Positions 13,467 to 24,276 of a DNA stretch of 64,000 bases are shown piece after piece. Position 1 is the stretch's first letter; each line of letters begins with the position of its first letter. The stretch is from assembly GCA_903945325.1 (NCBI GenBank), contig CAJAVE010000214.1, positions 1 through 64,000 on the forward strand. The letters are read 5' to 3'. A program made the translations under genes and the position numbers. Below the pieces are notes generated by a model. The model had not been told where the DNA came from, did no database searches, and saw only the letters and a list, made by a program, of their open reading frames with translations. The DNA comes from an uncultured beta proteobacterium (GTDB lineage Bacteria > Pseudomonadota > Gammaproteobacteria > Burkholderiales > Burkholderiaceae_C).

Positions 13467-16121
13467 ATGAAACTGCTTGGGCGCTTGCTGCCTTCATCGC
13501 TGACCAACCGGGTGTTTGCGTTGTACGCGATCACCTTGCTGGTGTTGGTGGGAGGTGGGCTTGGGCTCTTTTTGAAATACCAGTTCAGCCAGCAAGTCGA
13601 GGAAACCGAGCTCGCGTCGATCATGCTGATTGAGGTGGTTGCGCAGTCGGTGCAGGACAGTGTGGTCATTGGCGACTTTGACTCGGTTCAAAAAATACTG
13701 AACAAAGGTGTTCAAGGCTCGCAGTTTTCGTCTGCCACCTTTATCGACACCAGTGGTGGGCGCGTGCGCGCCGAAAACGCGCACCGAACGCAAAAAATGG
13801 TACCTGAATGGCTGCTGCAATGGGTTCGCAAATCGCTGGATGATGTGAATCGCAACGTTTCGGTGGGCGGCAAAGACTATGGCGTCTTGCGGCTGCAGTT
13901 CGATGTTCCTTTTGTGGCCGAGCGTTTGTGGTCGCTGACCCTGCTGGCCATTGGAGGCGGTTTTTCAAGTCTGCTGATTGGCCTGGTTTTTATCCGCGTG
14001 GCGCTGGCGCGCTGGCTGGGCGGACTGGTGCTATTGCGCGAAACCGTTGAGTCTTTGGGCACCGGAGCCGCTGCGACCAAAGACCTGGTGATTGAAAACG
14101 CACCTGTCGAAATTCAAAGTCTGGTGGACATGGTGAACCGGACGGCGACGCTGGTGCGCGACCGTGAAACCACCCGACGCGCACTGGACCAGCAAAAATT
14201 CGCCCTGGACCAGCATGCCATTGTCAGCGTGGCCGATGCCAATGGAACCATTCTTTATGCCAATGAGCGCTTCTGTGCCATCAGCGGCTATACACAGTCT
14301 GAAATAGTGGGACGCAACCAGCGTGAGATTCGCTCCGGCGTCCAAGGTGATGCGTATTACGACGAGATATGGGAAACCCTGCAGACGGGCAAGGTCTGGC
14401 GTGGAGAAATCAGCAGTCGCAAGCACAGCGGCGAGTCGTACTGGGTAGACGCAACCATCGTTCCCATCCTGGCAGAGGATGGGCACTCAAACCACTACAT
14501 CACCATCCGGACCGACATTACCGCGCGCAAGCAGGCCGAGCAGGAACGCCAGTCGGCAAACAAAATTCTGTCGGCACGCACGACCCAGTTGCAAGTCACT
14601 CTGGACAATATTTCGCAGGGCGTGATGATGACCACACCGGAAGGCAGCGTTATTTTTCAGAGTCATCGGGTGATGGAACTGCTCGAAATTCCGCAGTACC
14701 TGCATGCGGCTGGCCATGCGGCGATAGTGGCTTTTCAGACCGAGCGGGGGGACTTTGGAGTCGACTTCGATTTGGTCGATGAGTTTGCACGGCCTTATTT
14801 GCGCGAGGCGGGCAAACCCGGTTCGCCGCTACCACCACCCGTCTATACACGGCGCACGTTGTCCGGACGCACGCTGGAAATCAAGTCCACTTTGCTCGCA
14901 GCGGGTGGCTTTGTGCGCACTTTCACTGATGTCACCAGCTACGTGCAAGCGCTTGCCCGCGCCGAGCAGGCGAGTATTGCCAAGGGGCAGTTTCTGGCCA
15001 ATATGAGCCACGAAATCCGTACCCCCATGAATGCGATTTTGGGCCTTCTCAATTTGCTGCAAGACACCCCGTTGAATGCAATGCAGCTGGACTTTGTCAG
15101 CAAGACCGACGGAGCAGCCCGCTCACTGCTGGGCTTGCTCAACGACATCCTGGATTTCTCCAAGGTCGAGGCGGGCAAGATGACGCTGGACCCGCGCCCC
15201 TTCCATCTGGACAAGCTGCTGAAAGATTTGACGGTGATCCTGAAGTCCACCGTAGGAGACAAGCCGGTTGCGCTGCGCTTTGACGTCGAGCCTGATGTAC
15301 CTCGGGTGCTATTGGGCGACGACATGCGCCTGCAGCAAGTGCTGATCAATCTGGGTGGCAATGCCATCAAGTTCACCAGCCAGGGGGAAGTGGTGTTGCG
15401 CGTGCGCCAGCTGGAAAGCAGTGCGACGGACGCCCTGCTGGAATTTGCCATGCGCGACAGCGGGATTGGCATAGCTCCGGAGAACCAGGCGCATATTTTT
15501 GATGGTTTTTCGCAGGCCGAGTCGTCGACCACGCGCCGGTTTGGCGGTACCGGGTTGGGTCTGTCCATTTCCAGCAGACTGGTTTCTTTGTTGGGTGGGA
15601 CTCTACAGCTCAGCAGTGTTGTCGGGCAGGGGAGCACTTTTTATTTTCAGCTGCGTTTTCCGGTGGCCAGTTTGCCGCTTTCCGAGCTGCCTGCACCGGC
15701 TGCGGGCGCTGGCGCCCCCGAGAAAGTCAGGCGATTGCAAGGGTTGCGGCTGCTGGTGGTGGAGGACAACAAGATCAACCAGATGGTGGCCAAGGGATTG
15801 TTGGCCAAAGAAGGTGCGGACATCACCATGGCCGACAACGGTGAACTGGGTGTCGCGGCGGTGGTTGCCGCCCAGCCACCTTTTGACGTGGTGTTGATGG
15901 ATGTGCAAATGCCTGTCATGGATGGCTACGCCGCAACCCGCGCTATTCGACAGGAACTGGGACTTACTTCCTTGCCCATCATTGCCATGACGGCCAACGC
16001 CATGGCCTCAGACCGGGTGGCTTGCCTGGATGCAGGTATGGACGACCACGTGGGTAAGCCATTTGAGCTGGATCACCTGGTAGCCACACTCCTGCGTCAT
16101 TGTGGCCGTGATCTGAATTAA
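13467..16121 (+). CDS. Hybrid sensor histidine kinase (periplasmic sensor, PAS, HisKA, HATPase, REC), paralogous to the 8437-12528 product
   Basis: 884 aa; NMSHEIRTPMNAILGLLNLLQ; GGTGLGLSISSRLV; GLRLLVVEDNKINQMVAKGLLAKEGADITMADNG nearly matching the upstream kinase. Confidence 0.93.
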   Translation: MKLLGRLLPSSLTNRVFALYAITLLVLVGGGLGLFLKYQFSQQVEETELASIMLIEVVAQSVQDSVVIGDFDSVQKILNKGVQGSQFSSATFIDTSGGRVRAENAHRTQKMVPEWLLQWVRKSLDDVNRNVSVGGKDYGVLRLQFDVPFVAERLWSLTLLAIGGGFSSLLIGLVFIRVALARWLGGLVLLRETVESLGTGAAATKDLVIENAPVEIQSLVDMVNRTATLVRDRETTRRALDQQKFALDQHAIVSVADANGTILYANERFCAISGYTQSEIVGRNQREIRSGVQGDAYYDEIWETLQTGKVWRGEISSRKHSGESYWVDATIVPILAEDGHSNHYITIRTDITARKQAEQERQSANKILSARTTQLQVTLDNISQGVMMTTPEGSVIFQSHRVMELLEIPQYLHAAGHAAIVAFQTERGDFGVDFDLVDEFARPYLREAGKPGSPLPPPVYTRRTLSGRTLEIKSTLLAAGGFVRTFTDVTSYVQALARAEQASIAKGQFLANMSHEIRTPMNAILGLLNLLQDTPLNAMQLDFVSKTDGAARSLLGLLNDILDFSKVEAGKMTLDPRPFHLDKLLKDLTVILKSTVGDKPVALRFDVEPDVPRVLLGDDMRLQQVLINLGGNAIKFTSQGEVVLRVRQLESSATDALLEFAMRDSGIGIAPENQAHIFDGFSQAESSTTRRFGGTGLGLSISSRLVSLLGGTLQLSSVVGQGSTFYFQLRFPVASLPLSELPAPAAGAGAPEKVRRLQGLRLLVVEDNKINQMVAKGLLAKEGADITMADNGELGVAAVVAAQPPFDVVLMDVQMPVMDGYAATRAIRQELGLTSLPIIAMTANAMASDRVACLDAGMDDHVGKPFELDHLVATLLRHCGRDLN

Positions 16122-18082
16122 ACCGGTTTGCCCAGAACTTCCCAGCGCTCCAGTGCCGCCATCAGTTCGTCGTCGATCTGAGAATTGCGGGTGGCCAATC
16201 GAAGGGCGCGCACGTTGTCGATGGAATAGAGGCTGCCGTCTGCCAGCGCGCTATTGATATCACTTTGCTCTGCCTCCAGCGCAGCAATCAGGTCGGGCAG
16301 TCCGTCCAGCTCACGCTGCTCTTTGAAGCTGAGTTTTTTCGTTTTGACAGGGGGCGGCGCGACGGGCGCCGTGGCACTGACCCGTGCCGTGGCCTGTTCC
16401 TGTTTTTGTAGCTGTTCGCGCTCGTAATTAAACGGCTTGGCCGTGGTTTTTCCCAAAGCAGCATTGATCTCGTTGGCGCGCTTGGTCTGGATCAGCCAGT
16501 CGCTTACGCCGCCTTCGTATTCGCGCCATTTGGCGTCGCCCTCAAAGGCAATCGTACTGGTGACCACGTTGTCCAGGAAGGTTCGGTCGTGGCTGACCAG
16601 GAACACCGTGCCGTCGTAGTTTTGCAGCAGGTCTTCCAGCAATTCCAGCGTGTCGATGTCCAGGTCGTTGGTCGGTTCGTCCAGCACCAGCACGTTGGCA
16701 GGGCGTGCGAACAGGCGCGCCAGCAGCAGGCGGTTGCGTTCGCCGCCGCTCAAACTGCGCACGGGCGAATTGGCGCGTGCGGGCGAGAACAAAAAGTCGC
16801 CCAGGTAGCTTTTGACGTGCTTCTTTTGGTTTCCTATCTCGATCCACTCGCTACCGGGGCTGATGAAGTCTTCCAGCGTGGCGTCCAGGTCCAGCGCGTT
16901 GCGCATCTGGTCGAAGTAGGCCACCGTCACATTCGCGCCCAGGCGCACTGTGCCCCACGGGCTGTGGCCGGGTTCGGGCTTGGGCGCGTTGGCAGGTGCC
17001 GGGTCGGGTTGGTGCTCTCCCAGAATCAGCTTGAGCAGGGTGGTTTTGCCGGCACCGTTGGGACCCAGCAGGCCGATCTTGTCGCCACGCAAAATCGTCG
17101 CGCTGAAGTTGTCGACTATTTTGCGGTCGCCAAAGCTCTTGCTCACGTGCTCCATTTCAGAGACCAGTTTGCCGCTCTTGTCGCCGCTGGACACGTCCAT
17201 GTTGACGCTACCCACAGCGTTTCGCCGCGCGGCATGCTGGGCGCGCAGCTCATCGAGGCGCACGATGCGTGCCGTGGCGCGCGTGCGGCGCGCTTCCACA
17301 CCCTTGCGAATCCAGATTTCCTCCTGCGCCAGCAGCTTGTCGGCCTTGGCGCTGATGACGGCTTCCTGCGCCAACTGTTCGGCCTTTTGTGTCAGGTAGG
17401 CCGCAAAATTGCCGGGGTAACTGAGCAGCTTGCCCCGGTCCAGTTCCACGATGCGCGTCGCCACGTTGTCCAGGAACGAGCGGTCGTGGGTGATGGTGAT
17501 GATGCTGCCCTTGAAGTCGACCAGCAGGCCTTCCAGCCATTCGATGCTGTCCAGGTCCAGGTGGTTGGTCGGCTCGTCCAGCAACAGCACGTCGGGCTGT
17601 GCCACCAGGGCCTGCGCCAGGGCAACGCGTTTCTTGGTGCCGCCGGACAGCGTGCTGACAATTGCATCCGGATTCAGATGCAGGCGCTGCAGGGTCTCGC
17701 CCACCCGCTGCTCCCAGTTCCAGCCATCCAGGGTTTCGATCTCGCTTTGCATGGCATCCAGGTCCCCATGGCCCTGGCAATACTCTTCGATCAGGCCTAT
17801 AACCCTCTCCAGACCTGCGCGAACAGCTACAAAAACCGTAGCGTCTGCGTCGAGTTGGGGTTCCTGTGCCACGTAAGAAATACGGGTGCCGCTTTGCACC
17901 TGCAGGGTGCCGTCGTCGGGTTTTTCCATGCCACCCAAAATTTTGAGCATGGAGGATTTGCCGGCGCCGTTGCGGCCGATCAGGCCCACACGCTCTTGCG
18001 TCTCCAATGAAAAATCAGCGTGATCGAGAAGCGGGACGTGCCCGAATGCCAGCTGGGCGTCAAGTAAGGTAATAAGTGCCAT
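16118..18082 (-). CDS. uup: ABC-F family ATPase Uup-like
   Basis: 654 aa with two Walker A motifs (GRNGAGKSS, GPNGAGKTT), two LSGG signatures, coiled-coil C-terminus. Confidence 0.88.
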   Translation of the reverse strand: MALITLLDAQLAFGHVPLLDHADFSLETQERVGLIGRNGAGKSSMLKILGGMEKPDDGTLQVQSGTRISYVAQEPQLDADATVFVAVRAGLERVIGLIEEYCQGHGDLDAMQSEIETLDGWNWEQRVGETLQRLHLNPDAIVSTLSGGTKKRVALAQALVAQPDVLLLDEPTNHLDLDSIEWLEGLLVDFKGSIITITHDRSFLDNVATRIVELDRGKLLSYPGNFAAYLTQKAEQLAQEAVISAKADKLLAQEEIWIRKGVEARRTRATARIVRLDELRAQHAARRNAVGSVNMDVSSGDKSGKLVSEMEHVSKSFGDRKIVDNFSATILRGDKIGLLGPNGAGKTTLLKLILGEHQPDPAPANAPKPEPGHSPWGTVRLGANVTVAYFDQMRNALDLDATLEDFISPGSEWIEIGNQKKHVKSYLGDFLFSPARANSPVRSLSGGERNRLLLARLFARPANVLVLDEPTNDLDIDTLELLEDLLQNYDGTVFLVSHDRTFLDNVVTSTIAFEGDAKWREYEGGVSDWLIQTKRANEINAALGKTTAKPFNYEREQLQKQEQATARVSATAPVAPPPVKTKKLSFKEQRELDGLPDLIAALEAEQSDINSALADGSLYSIDNVRALRLATRNSQIDDELMAALERWEVLGKPV

Positions 18083-18313
18083 GTGGGCAGGATTATCCCT
18101 TGCGCGTTGGATCGGCTGTGTTGTCCCTGGTGGCGCACTTCACTGCCAGCCCCAGCAGGTTGATGCAAATCAACAAACCTGAATCGACACAGTCGATTTT
18201 TTTGAATTGGCCGGGGCAATCTGACACACTGCAAAACCCGTTCGTGTCTTGCGCGGTCGGAGTAAGCTTGCACGGTTCTCTGGTAGGCTGAATCATTCGT
18301 CAAGCAGGTCAAT

Positions 18314-19894
18314 ATGGCACCAAAAGCTATTCAAGAAAGCAGCCACCTTGCAAGTGCCGTGCCCAGGCTCGTCCGGCAACGGCGCTGGTGGGTTTTGCTG
18401 TTCTTGCTCTGGGGTATTGCCGTCTGGATGGCACTGGCGACCCACATAGCGGACATACGCTCCCAGAGCATCCGCATTGCGACCGAGGGCGCCCGCAATA
18501 TGTTTCGCATGGTGGTGCTAACCCGAAGCTGGAATTCCAGTCACGGGGGTGTCTATGTACCGGTCACTCCGCAGACCCAGCCCAACCCCTACCTTGATGT
18601 GAAGCGACGCGACGTCACCACGACCGACGGACAGGCGCTGACACTGGTGAACCCCGCCTACATGACGCGGCTGATTGCCGAGATGGCCGAGTCCGATTCG
18701 GGTTCCATCTTCCGCCTTACCAGCCTTCGACCGGTTCGCCCCCAAAACGCCCCCGATGACTGGGAACGTGCGGCCCTGCTGTCGTTCGAGAACGGCAACA
18801 AGGAAACGGTTGGCGTGACTCAGGCTGGCACTTCCGGGCAACTGCGCTACATGGCCCCGCTACAGGTGCAGCAGTCCTGTATGTCCTGCCATGCCAGGCA
18901 GGGCTACAAGGTGGGTGATATACGCGGCGGTATCAGCGTGTCGCAGCGCTATGCGCCCATTGAGGCGGCAACGCATGCGGGTGTTGAGCAGGCGCAACTG
19001 ACGTATGGCTCGGTATTTCTGCTGGTAACGGCATTGGGCTGGGTATTGCTGGAGCTGCTGCGTCGGCGCTGGCTGGATCTGGATGACAAGATTTTCGAAC
19101 TACAACATACCCGTGAGGAATTGGTCCATAGCGAGAAAATGGCCTCGCTGGGACGTATGGTGGCGGGCTTTGCGCATGAAATCAACACACCGGTCGGAGT
19201 GGCCGTGGGTGCTGTTTCGCACAACGAAGGCGCACTGGACCGTATCTCGAAGATGCTCAGTCTGGAGGAAGTCAGTGAGGAAGCCTTGCAGGAGGAGTTG
19301 ACGGACTTGCGGCAAAGCAGTGCGCTGGCCATGGCCAATCTGCGCCGGGCGGCCAATCTCGTACAAAGCTTCAAACGCACCTCGATCGATCAGGCATCCG
19401 AGCACGTGCGTGCATTTGAGATGAAGGAGCTGATCAGTGACGTACTGTTCGCACTGCAAGGCATGCTCAAGCGCCTGCCGATTGCTGTCACGGTGGACTG
19501 CCCCGACGCCATGCGACTGGATGGTGTGCCCGGGCTGATTGAGCAACTACTGACCAACCTGGTGATGAATGCCGTGCAACACGCCTTCTGCGACGGGCAG
19601 CGTGCCGGCAATATTCTCATTCGCGTGCAGCGCGAAGGGACTAACATCCACCTGGAGTTTGTCGATGACGGTGTCGGTATGGACGCCGGGCAAATCGCAA
19701 GAGTTTTTGAACCGTTTTACACCACGCGTCGGGGCCAGGGAGGCTCGGGGTTGGGCTTGTATATTTGTTACACCATCGTCACTGCCCGGCTGGGCGGAAG
19801 TATCGAGTGCCATGGGCAGCCGCAGGCGGGTTGCCGGTTCGATGTACGATTTCCGGCAGAACGTGTGGAAAAAGTAGAAGAGGCCGTTCCATGA
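18314..19894 (+). CDS. Sensor histidine kinase with DUF3365/Tll0287-like c-type heme-binding domain
   Basis: SCMSCHARQGYKVGDIRGGISVS (CxxCH); MASLGRMVAGFAHEINTPVGVAVG H-box; GGSGLGLYI. Confidence 0.87.
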   Translation: MAPKAIQESSHLASAVPRLVRQRRWWVLLFLLWGIAVWMALATHIADIRSQSIRIATEGARNMFRMVVLTRSWNSSHGGVYVPVTPQTQPNPYLDVKRRDVTTTDGQALTLVNPAYMTRLIAEMAESDSGSIFRLTSLRPVRPQNAPDDWERAALLSFENGNKETVGVTQAGTSGQLRYMAPLQVQQSCMSCHARQGYKVGDIRGGISVSQRYAPIEAATHAGVEQAQLTYGSVFLLVTALGWVLLELLRRRWLDLDDKIFELQHTREELVHSEKMASLGRMVAGFAHEINTPVGVAVGAVSHNEGALDRISKMLSLEEVSEEALQEELTDLRQSSALAMANLRRAANLVQSFKRTSIDQASEHVRAFEMKELISDVLFALQGMLKRLPIAVTVDCPDAMRLDGVPGLIEQLLTNLVMNAVQHAFCDGQRAGNILIRVQREGTNIHLEFVDDGVGMDAGQIARVFEPFYTTRRGQGGSGLGLYICYTIVTARLGGSIECHGQPQAGCRFDVRFPAERVEKVEEAVP

Positions 19895-21450
19895 AACTGA
19901 TTCGTACCCGCAGCGAGCCGTTGCTGTCGACTGAAAACCCGCACGGGCCGCGCCATACCTGGAAGTTGCTGGTGGTCGATGACGAGCCGGACATGCGCGA
20001 GCTGACCCGCATCAACCTGCGGGGGTTCCGCTTTGGCGATCGGGATCTGGAGATTGTGGAGGCAGCTTCGGCCTATGAGGCGCGTGAAGTGCTGGCCCAG
20101 AACCCCGATATCGCCGTAGCACTTGTGGACGTGGTGATGGAGACTGACGATGCCGGTTTGCGTCTGGTGGAGTACATCCGCAAAGACCTGAAAAACACCA
20201 TGGTGCGGCTCATCATTCGCACCGGCCAGCCTGGCCTGGCACCCGAGCGCTATGTCATTGACCACTACGACATCGACGACTACAAAGACAAGACAGAGCT
20301 CACCGCGACCCACCTTTACACCGCCGTGCGGTCAGCGGTCAAGTCCTACCGCGATTTGCGCACCATCGACCTGAATCGGGTCGGGCTGCAGCACGTGCTG
20401 AAGTCAGCGCCTGATATTTATCGCATTACCAATCGCTCGCTGGACCAATTTTTTCAAGGTGTTTTGACGCAAATCATCGGCTTGTGCAACCTCTCGGACT
20501 CAAGTTTCATTTCGACGGTTGACGGCGTTATTGCGACCTTTGACAACCACCAGGCCAAGTTGCAGGCTGCCTCGGGTGGCCTGGCAAATGAGGACCGGTT
20601 TGACCGCATCCGCAGCCAGTGCAGCGAGGCGATCCTGACGGGGCAGATGCCTGACGGCTTGCGCAAAGATGCTTATGTGGTGCCGCTGCTGGTACAACGC
20701 ACCCCGGTGGGGTTTATCTACATCGAACCCACCCAGGACCTGGATGAGTCGGACCGCAACCTCATCAGCATGATGGCGCAGCAGTGCTCCAGCGCACTGG
20801 AGAACTTGCGCCTGCACATTGACCTGACCCAGTCTTACGACCACATGCTGGACATGCTGGCCAAGATCGCCGAGTTCAAGGACAGCACCACCGGGAGTCA
20901 CATCAACCGCATCGACCACTACACGCGCCTGGTCGCCGCCGAGTTGGGTATGCCTGAAGAAGAGGCCATCCTGTGTGGCAAGGCCAGCCGACTGCATGAC
21001 GTTGGCAAGGTGGGCATTCCCGATGCCATTTTGCGCAAACCCGGCAAACTGACGGCCGACGAATACGAAGTCGTCCGCTCACACACCCAGATCGGCGGGC
21101 GTATTCTGGCCGATGACCGCATTCTGGAAATGGCGTGTGATGTGGCTCTGCACCACCATGAGCGCTGGGATGGTTCCGGTTACCCGGAGGGGCGCCCCTC
21201 GCGTGAGTTCCACATGGTGACGCGCATCGTCAGCGTGATCGACGTGTTTGACGCGCTGGTCAGTCGGCGCCCCTACAAGGAGCCCTGGGAGCCCGAGCGG
21301 GCGGCGCAAGAGATAGAAAACGGTGCCGGTACCCAGTTTGATCCCACCGTGGTCCCGGCATTTTTGAAGTTGTACCGCAATGGCAGCTTCGACAGCATCA
21401 TTCTGGCGGCTCAACACGAGAGCAGTTTCCCCGAACCCCGGGTGCGATGA
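19891..21450 (+). CDS. Response regulator with DUF3369-like middle domain and HD-GYP output
   Basis: WKLLVVDDEPDMRELTRINL; HDVGKVGIPDAILRKPGKL and GSGYPEG; ATGA overlap with upstream kinase. Confidence 0.9.
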   Translation: MKLIRTRSEPLLSTENPHGPRHTWKLLVVDDEPDMRELTRINLRGFRFGDRDLEIVEAASAYEAREVLAQNPDIAVALVDVVMETDDAGLRLVEYIRKDLKNTMVRLIIRTGQPGLAPERYVIDHYDIDDYKDKTELTATHLYTAVRSAVKSYRDLRTIDLNRVGLQHVLKSAPDIYRITNRSLDQFFQGVLTQIIGLCNLSDSSFISTVDGVIATFDNHQAKLQAASGGLANEDRFDRIRSQCSEAILTGQMPDGLRKDAYVVPLLVQRTPVGFIYIEPTQDLDESDRNLISMMAQQCSSALENLRLHIDLTQSYDHMLDMLAKIAEFKDSTTGSHINRIDHYTRLVAAELGMPEEEAILCGKASRLHDVGKVGIPDAILRKPGKLTADEYEVVRSHTQIGGRILADDRILEMACDVALHHHERWDGSGYPEGRPSREFHMVTRIVSVIDVFDALVSRRPYKEPWEPERAAQEIENGAGTQFDPTVVPAFLKLYRNGSFDSIILAAQHESSFPEPRVR

Positions 21451-21473
21451 TTCACTTCGGCTGACCCTGGACC

Positions 21474-22673
21474 ATGACGACTGCCAGATTTCCGGCACAG
21501 CCCTTCGCAGCGCGCGCCATGCGCAACTTTCTGGTTCATAGCGGGCATATCCCGCTGGTGTTACTGATTCTTGAGGCACTTCTGGCACGTCCGGGCTACT
21601 TTTTGCGCGTAGACCCCTATCTGCTGTTGCTGGCAGGCCTGGTTCAGGCTGGCGTAGCCGAGTGGCAAGCGGGGCGGTCTGCGCCCAGCGTACTGTTGTC
21701 AAACCTCCTGGGGCCAACCGTTTACACCGTGCTGGAAGTGGCCCTTGAAGGTGGTGACTTTTTCCTCCAATGGCACCATCAGGCCTACTGGGGTTTTGCA
21801 CTGGGCTTTGGCGTGATCCAGAGCATGCAGGTCCGCCTTCCACGCTGGGACGCGGCGCTGGTGCTGGCCGAGAGCGTCCTGCGTTCTGCCATACCGCTGG
21901 TGCTGTACGCCATGTTCGAGGCGCGCAGCAAAGGCGCGGCGCTGTCCGTCGAAGTGTTTTTTGGCGACCACGCACACAGCTTTCTGGTGATTGTTCTTCT
22001 GTTGCTTGGCGTGCTGCTGGGCTTTGCCGAGGTCAGCCTACGCCGTTCACTGGCCAGGGTGCACGCGTTGACGGCACAACTGCGCCAATATTCGGAATGG
22101 GCTTTGGGAAGTGGCATTTTGGACAAGGCCATCGACGACGCCAAGACGCTATCGCTCAAGCGCGTAAACCGCGCGATTGTGTTCATGGACATCCGGGGCT
22201 TCACCGCCTGGAGTGAGCAGCAAACGCCCGAAGCGGTGGTCAGCATGCTCAACGATTTTTATGCGGCGGCGGAGGCCACGTTGGGCACGGTGTCACCCAT
22301 CAAGTTGAAGTACACCGCAGACGAAGTCATGGCGGTATTTGCCGACGCACAAAGCGCCGTGCGTGCGGGCACACAGATGTTGGATGGCACCCGCACCATG
22401 CTTTCCAGCATGGGCTTGAAGGCGGGCGCCGGTGTGCATGTGGGACCGGTGGTGGAGGGTGTGCTGGGCGCACAAGGCGCCAAGGCCTATGACTTTATTG
22501 GCGACACCGTGAACACGGCACAGCGCCTGTGCGACGCAGCAGCGCCAGGCGAGGTTCTGGCGTCTGTCGAAGCGTGTGCGGCGGCTGGCATCGTGCCAAA
22601 GCAAACCCGCGACGTTGTGGCCAAAGGCAAACGTGAGCCGCTCAGGGCGGCGGTGGTGGGTGTGTCCGCATAG
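21474..22673 (+). CDS. Class III adenylate/guanylate cyclase with N-terminal membrane domain
   Basis: NRAIVFMDIRGFTAWSEQQTPEAVVSMLNDFY...YDFIGDTVNTAQRLCDAA. Confidence 0.9.
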   Translation: MTTARFPAQPFAARAMRNFLVHSGHIPLVLLILEALLARPGYFLRVDPYLLLLAGLVQAGVAEWQAGRSAPSVLLSNLLGPTVYTVLEVALEGGDFFLQWHHQAYWGFALGFGVIQSMQVRLPRWDAALVLAESVLRSAIPLVLYAMFEARSKGAALSVEVFFGDHAHSFLVIVLLLLGVLLGFAEVSLRRSLARVHALTAQLRQYSEWALGSGILDKAIDDAKTLSLKRVNRAIVFMDIRGFTAWSEQQTPEAVVSMLNDFYAAAEATLGTVSPIKLKYTADEVMAVFADAQSAVRAGTQMLDGTRTMLSSMGLKAGAGVHVGPVVEGVLGAQGAKAYDFIGDTVNTAQRLCDAAAPGEVLASVEACAAAGIVPKQTRDVVAKGKREPLRAAVVGVSA

Positions 22674-22676
22674 TGA

Positions 22677-24191
22677 TTACTTGCTACTTGGAAAGCTAAA
22701 CACCGCTCCCTCCCGCACCCCTGCACTCGGCCAGCGCTGCGTAATCGTCTTGCGCTTGGTGTAGAAGCGCACGGCATCTGGGCCGTAGGCGTGCAGGTCG
22801 CCGAACAGGCTGCGCTTCCAGCCGCCGAACGAGTGGTAGGCCACGGGCACCGGTAGCGGCACATTCACACCGACCATGCCGACCAGAATGTTGTCGGTGA
22901 AGTAGCGCGCGGCCTCGCCGTCGCGGGTGAAGATGCAGGTGCCGTTGCCGTACTCGTGGGCGTCGATCAGGTCCATGGCTTCTTGTAGCGTTTTCACGCG
23001 CACCACCCCCAACACCGGGCCGAAGATTTCTTCCTGGTAGATGACCATGCCGGGTTTGACGTGGTCGAACAGACAGGGTCCGAGGTAGTAGCCGTCCTCA
23101 TGGCCGGCGATGGTCAGGCCGCGGCCGTCCACGACCAGCGTGGCGCCTTCTTTCACGCCCTGGTCCACGTAGCCCTTGACCTTCTCGAAGTGCGGCTTGG
23201 TGACCAGCGGGCCCATGTCCATGCCGGGGGCAGTGCCGGGGCCGACCTTCATCTTGGAGATTTCTGTCTTCAGGCCGGCAATCACGGCGTCGGCGGTGGC
23301 ATCACCCACGGCCACTACCAGCGGGATGGCCATGCAGCGCTCGCCACACGAACCATAAGCCGCACCCATCAGCGCGCTGACCGCGTTGCCAATGTCAGCG
23401 TCCGGCATGACGACGGCGTGGTTCTTGGCGCCGCCCAGGGCCTGCACGCGCTTGCCATGGGCGCACCCGGTGGTGTAGATGGTTTCGGCAATCGGGGTGG
23501 AGCCGACAAAGCTCACGGCTTTGACGCGTGGGTCAGTCAGCAGCGTGTCCACCGCCTCCTTGTCGCCGTTGACCACGTTGAGCACGCCCGGTGGCAGGCC
23601 GGCCTGCAGCGCCAGCTCGGCAATGCGCAGCGTGCTGCTGGGGTCGCGCTCAGAGGGTTTGAGGACGAAGGTGTTGCCGCAGGCCACGGCCATGGGCCAC
23701 ATCCACAGCGGCACCATGGCCGGGAAGTTGAACGGGGTGATGCCGGCGGTCACGCCCAGGGGCTGGAATTCACTCCACGAGTCCATGGCCGGGCCCACGT
23801 TCTTGCTGTGCTCGCCTTTCAGCAGCTCCGGGGCGTAGCTGGCGTATTCCACGTTTTCAATGCCGCGCTGCAACTCGCCGGCCGAGTCGGCAAGCACCTT
23901 GCCGTGCTCGGCGGTGATCAGGGCGCACAGCTCGTCAGAGTGCTGTTCGAGCAGGACTTTGAGGTTGCCCATGACGCGGGCCCGCTTGAGGGCTGGTGTG
24001 TTGCGCCAGGCCGGGTAGGCGGCCTGGGCGCTGGCGATGGCCTCTTCAACCGTGGTCTTGCTGGCCAGCAGCACGCGCTTCTCGGCCTTGCCAGTCGCAG
24101 GGTTGAAAACGTCCTGTGCACGTGTGTCAGACGCGCCAGTGGTGACGATCTTGCCGTCGATGAGGTGACCGACGATGGGGAGTTGTGTCAT
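22677..24191 (-). CDS. mmsA: CoA-acylating methylmalonate/malonate-semialdehyde dehydrogenase
   Basis: 504 aa ALDH; FNFPAMVPLWMWPMAVACGNTFVLKPSERDPS; YGSCGERCMAIPLVVAVG. Confidence 0.92.
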   Translation of the reverse strand: MTQLPIVGHLIDGKIVTTGASDTRAQDVFNPATGKAEKRVLLASKTTVEEAIASAQAAYPAWRNTPALKRARVMGNLKVLLEQHSDELCALITAEHGKVLADSAGELQRGIENVEYASYAPELLKGEHSKNVGPAMDSWSEFQPLGVTAGITPFNFPAMVPLWMWPMAVACGNTFVLKPSERDPSSTLRIAELALQAGLPPGVLNVVNGDKEAVDTLLTDPRVKAVSFVGSTPIAETIYTTGCAHGKRVQALGGAKNHAVVMPDADIGNAVSALMGAAYGSCGERCMAIPLVVAVGDATADAVIAGLKTEISKMKVGPGTAPGMDMGPLVTKPHFEKVKGYVDQGVKEGATLVVDGRGLTIAGHEDGYYLGPCLFDHVKPGMVIYQEEIFGPVLGVVRVKTLQEAMDLIDAHEYGNGTCIFTRDGEAARYFTDNILVGMVGVNVPLPVPVAYHSFGGWKRSLFGDLHAYGPDAVRFYTKRKTITQRWPSAGVREGAVFSFPSSK

Positions 24192-24210
24192 GGTATTCGT
24201 AAGAAATTTG

Positions 24211-24272
24211 AATGAAATAGGGCTCTAGACCCCGTGAATATTGCGCAAACAGCTATTAACTTTATAGCAACT
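24211..24272 (-). repeat. Dispersed repeat, copy C
   Basis: Reverse complement ttgctataaagttaatagctgtttgcgcaatattcacggggtctagagccctatttc. Confidence 0.75.
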
Positions 24273-24276
24273 TTGG

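Noticed and set aside
16589-18010. 473-aa plus-strand ORF opposite uup
   Set aside because: Shadow ORF of the ABC-F gene.
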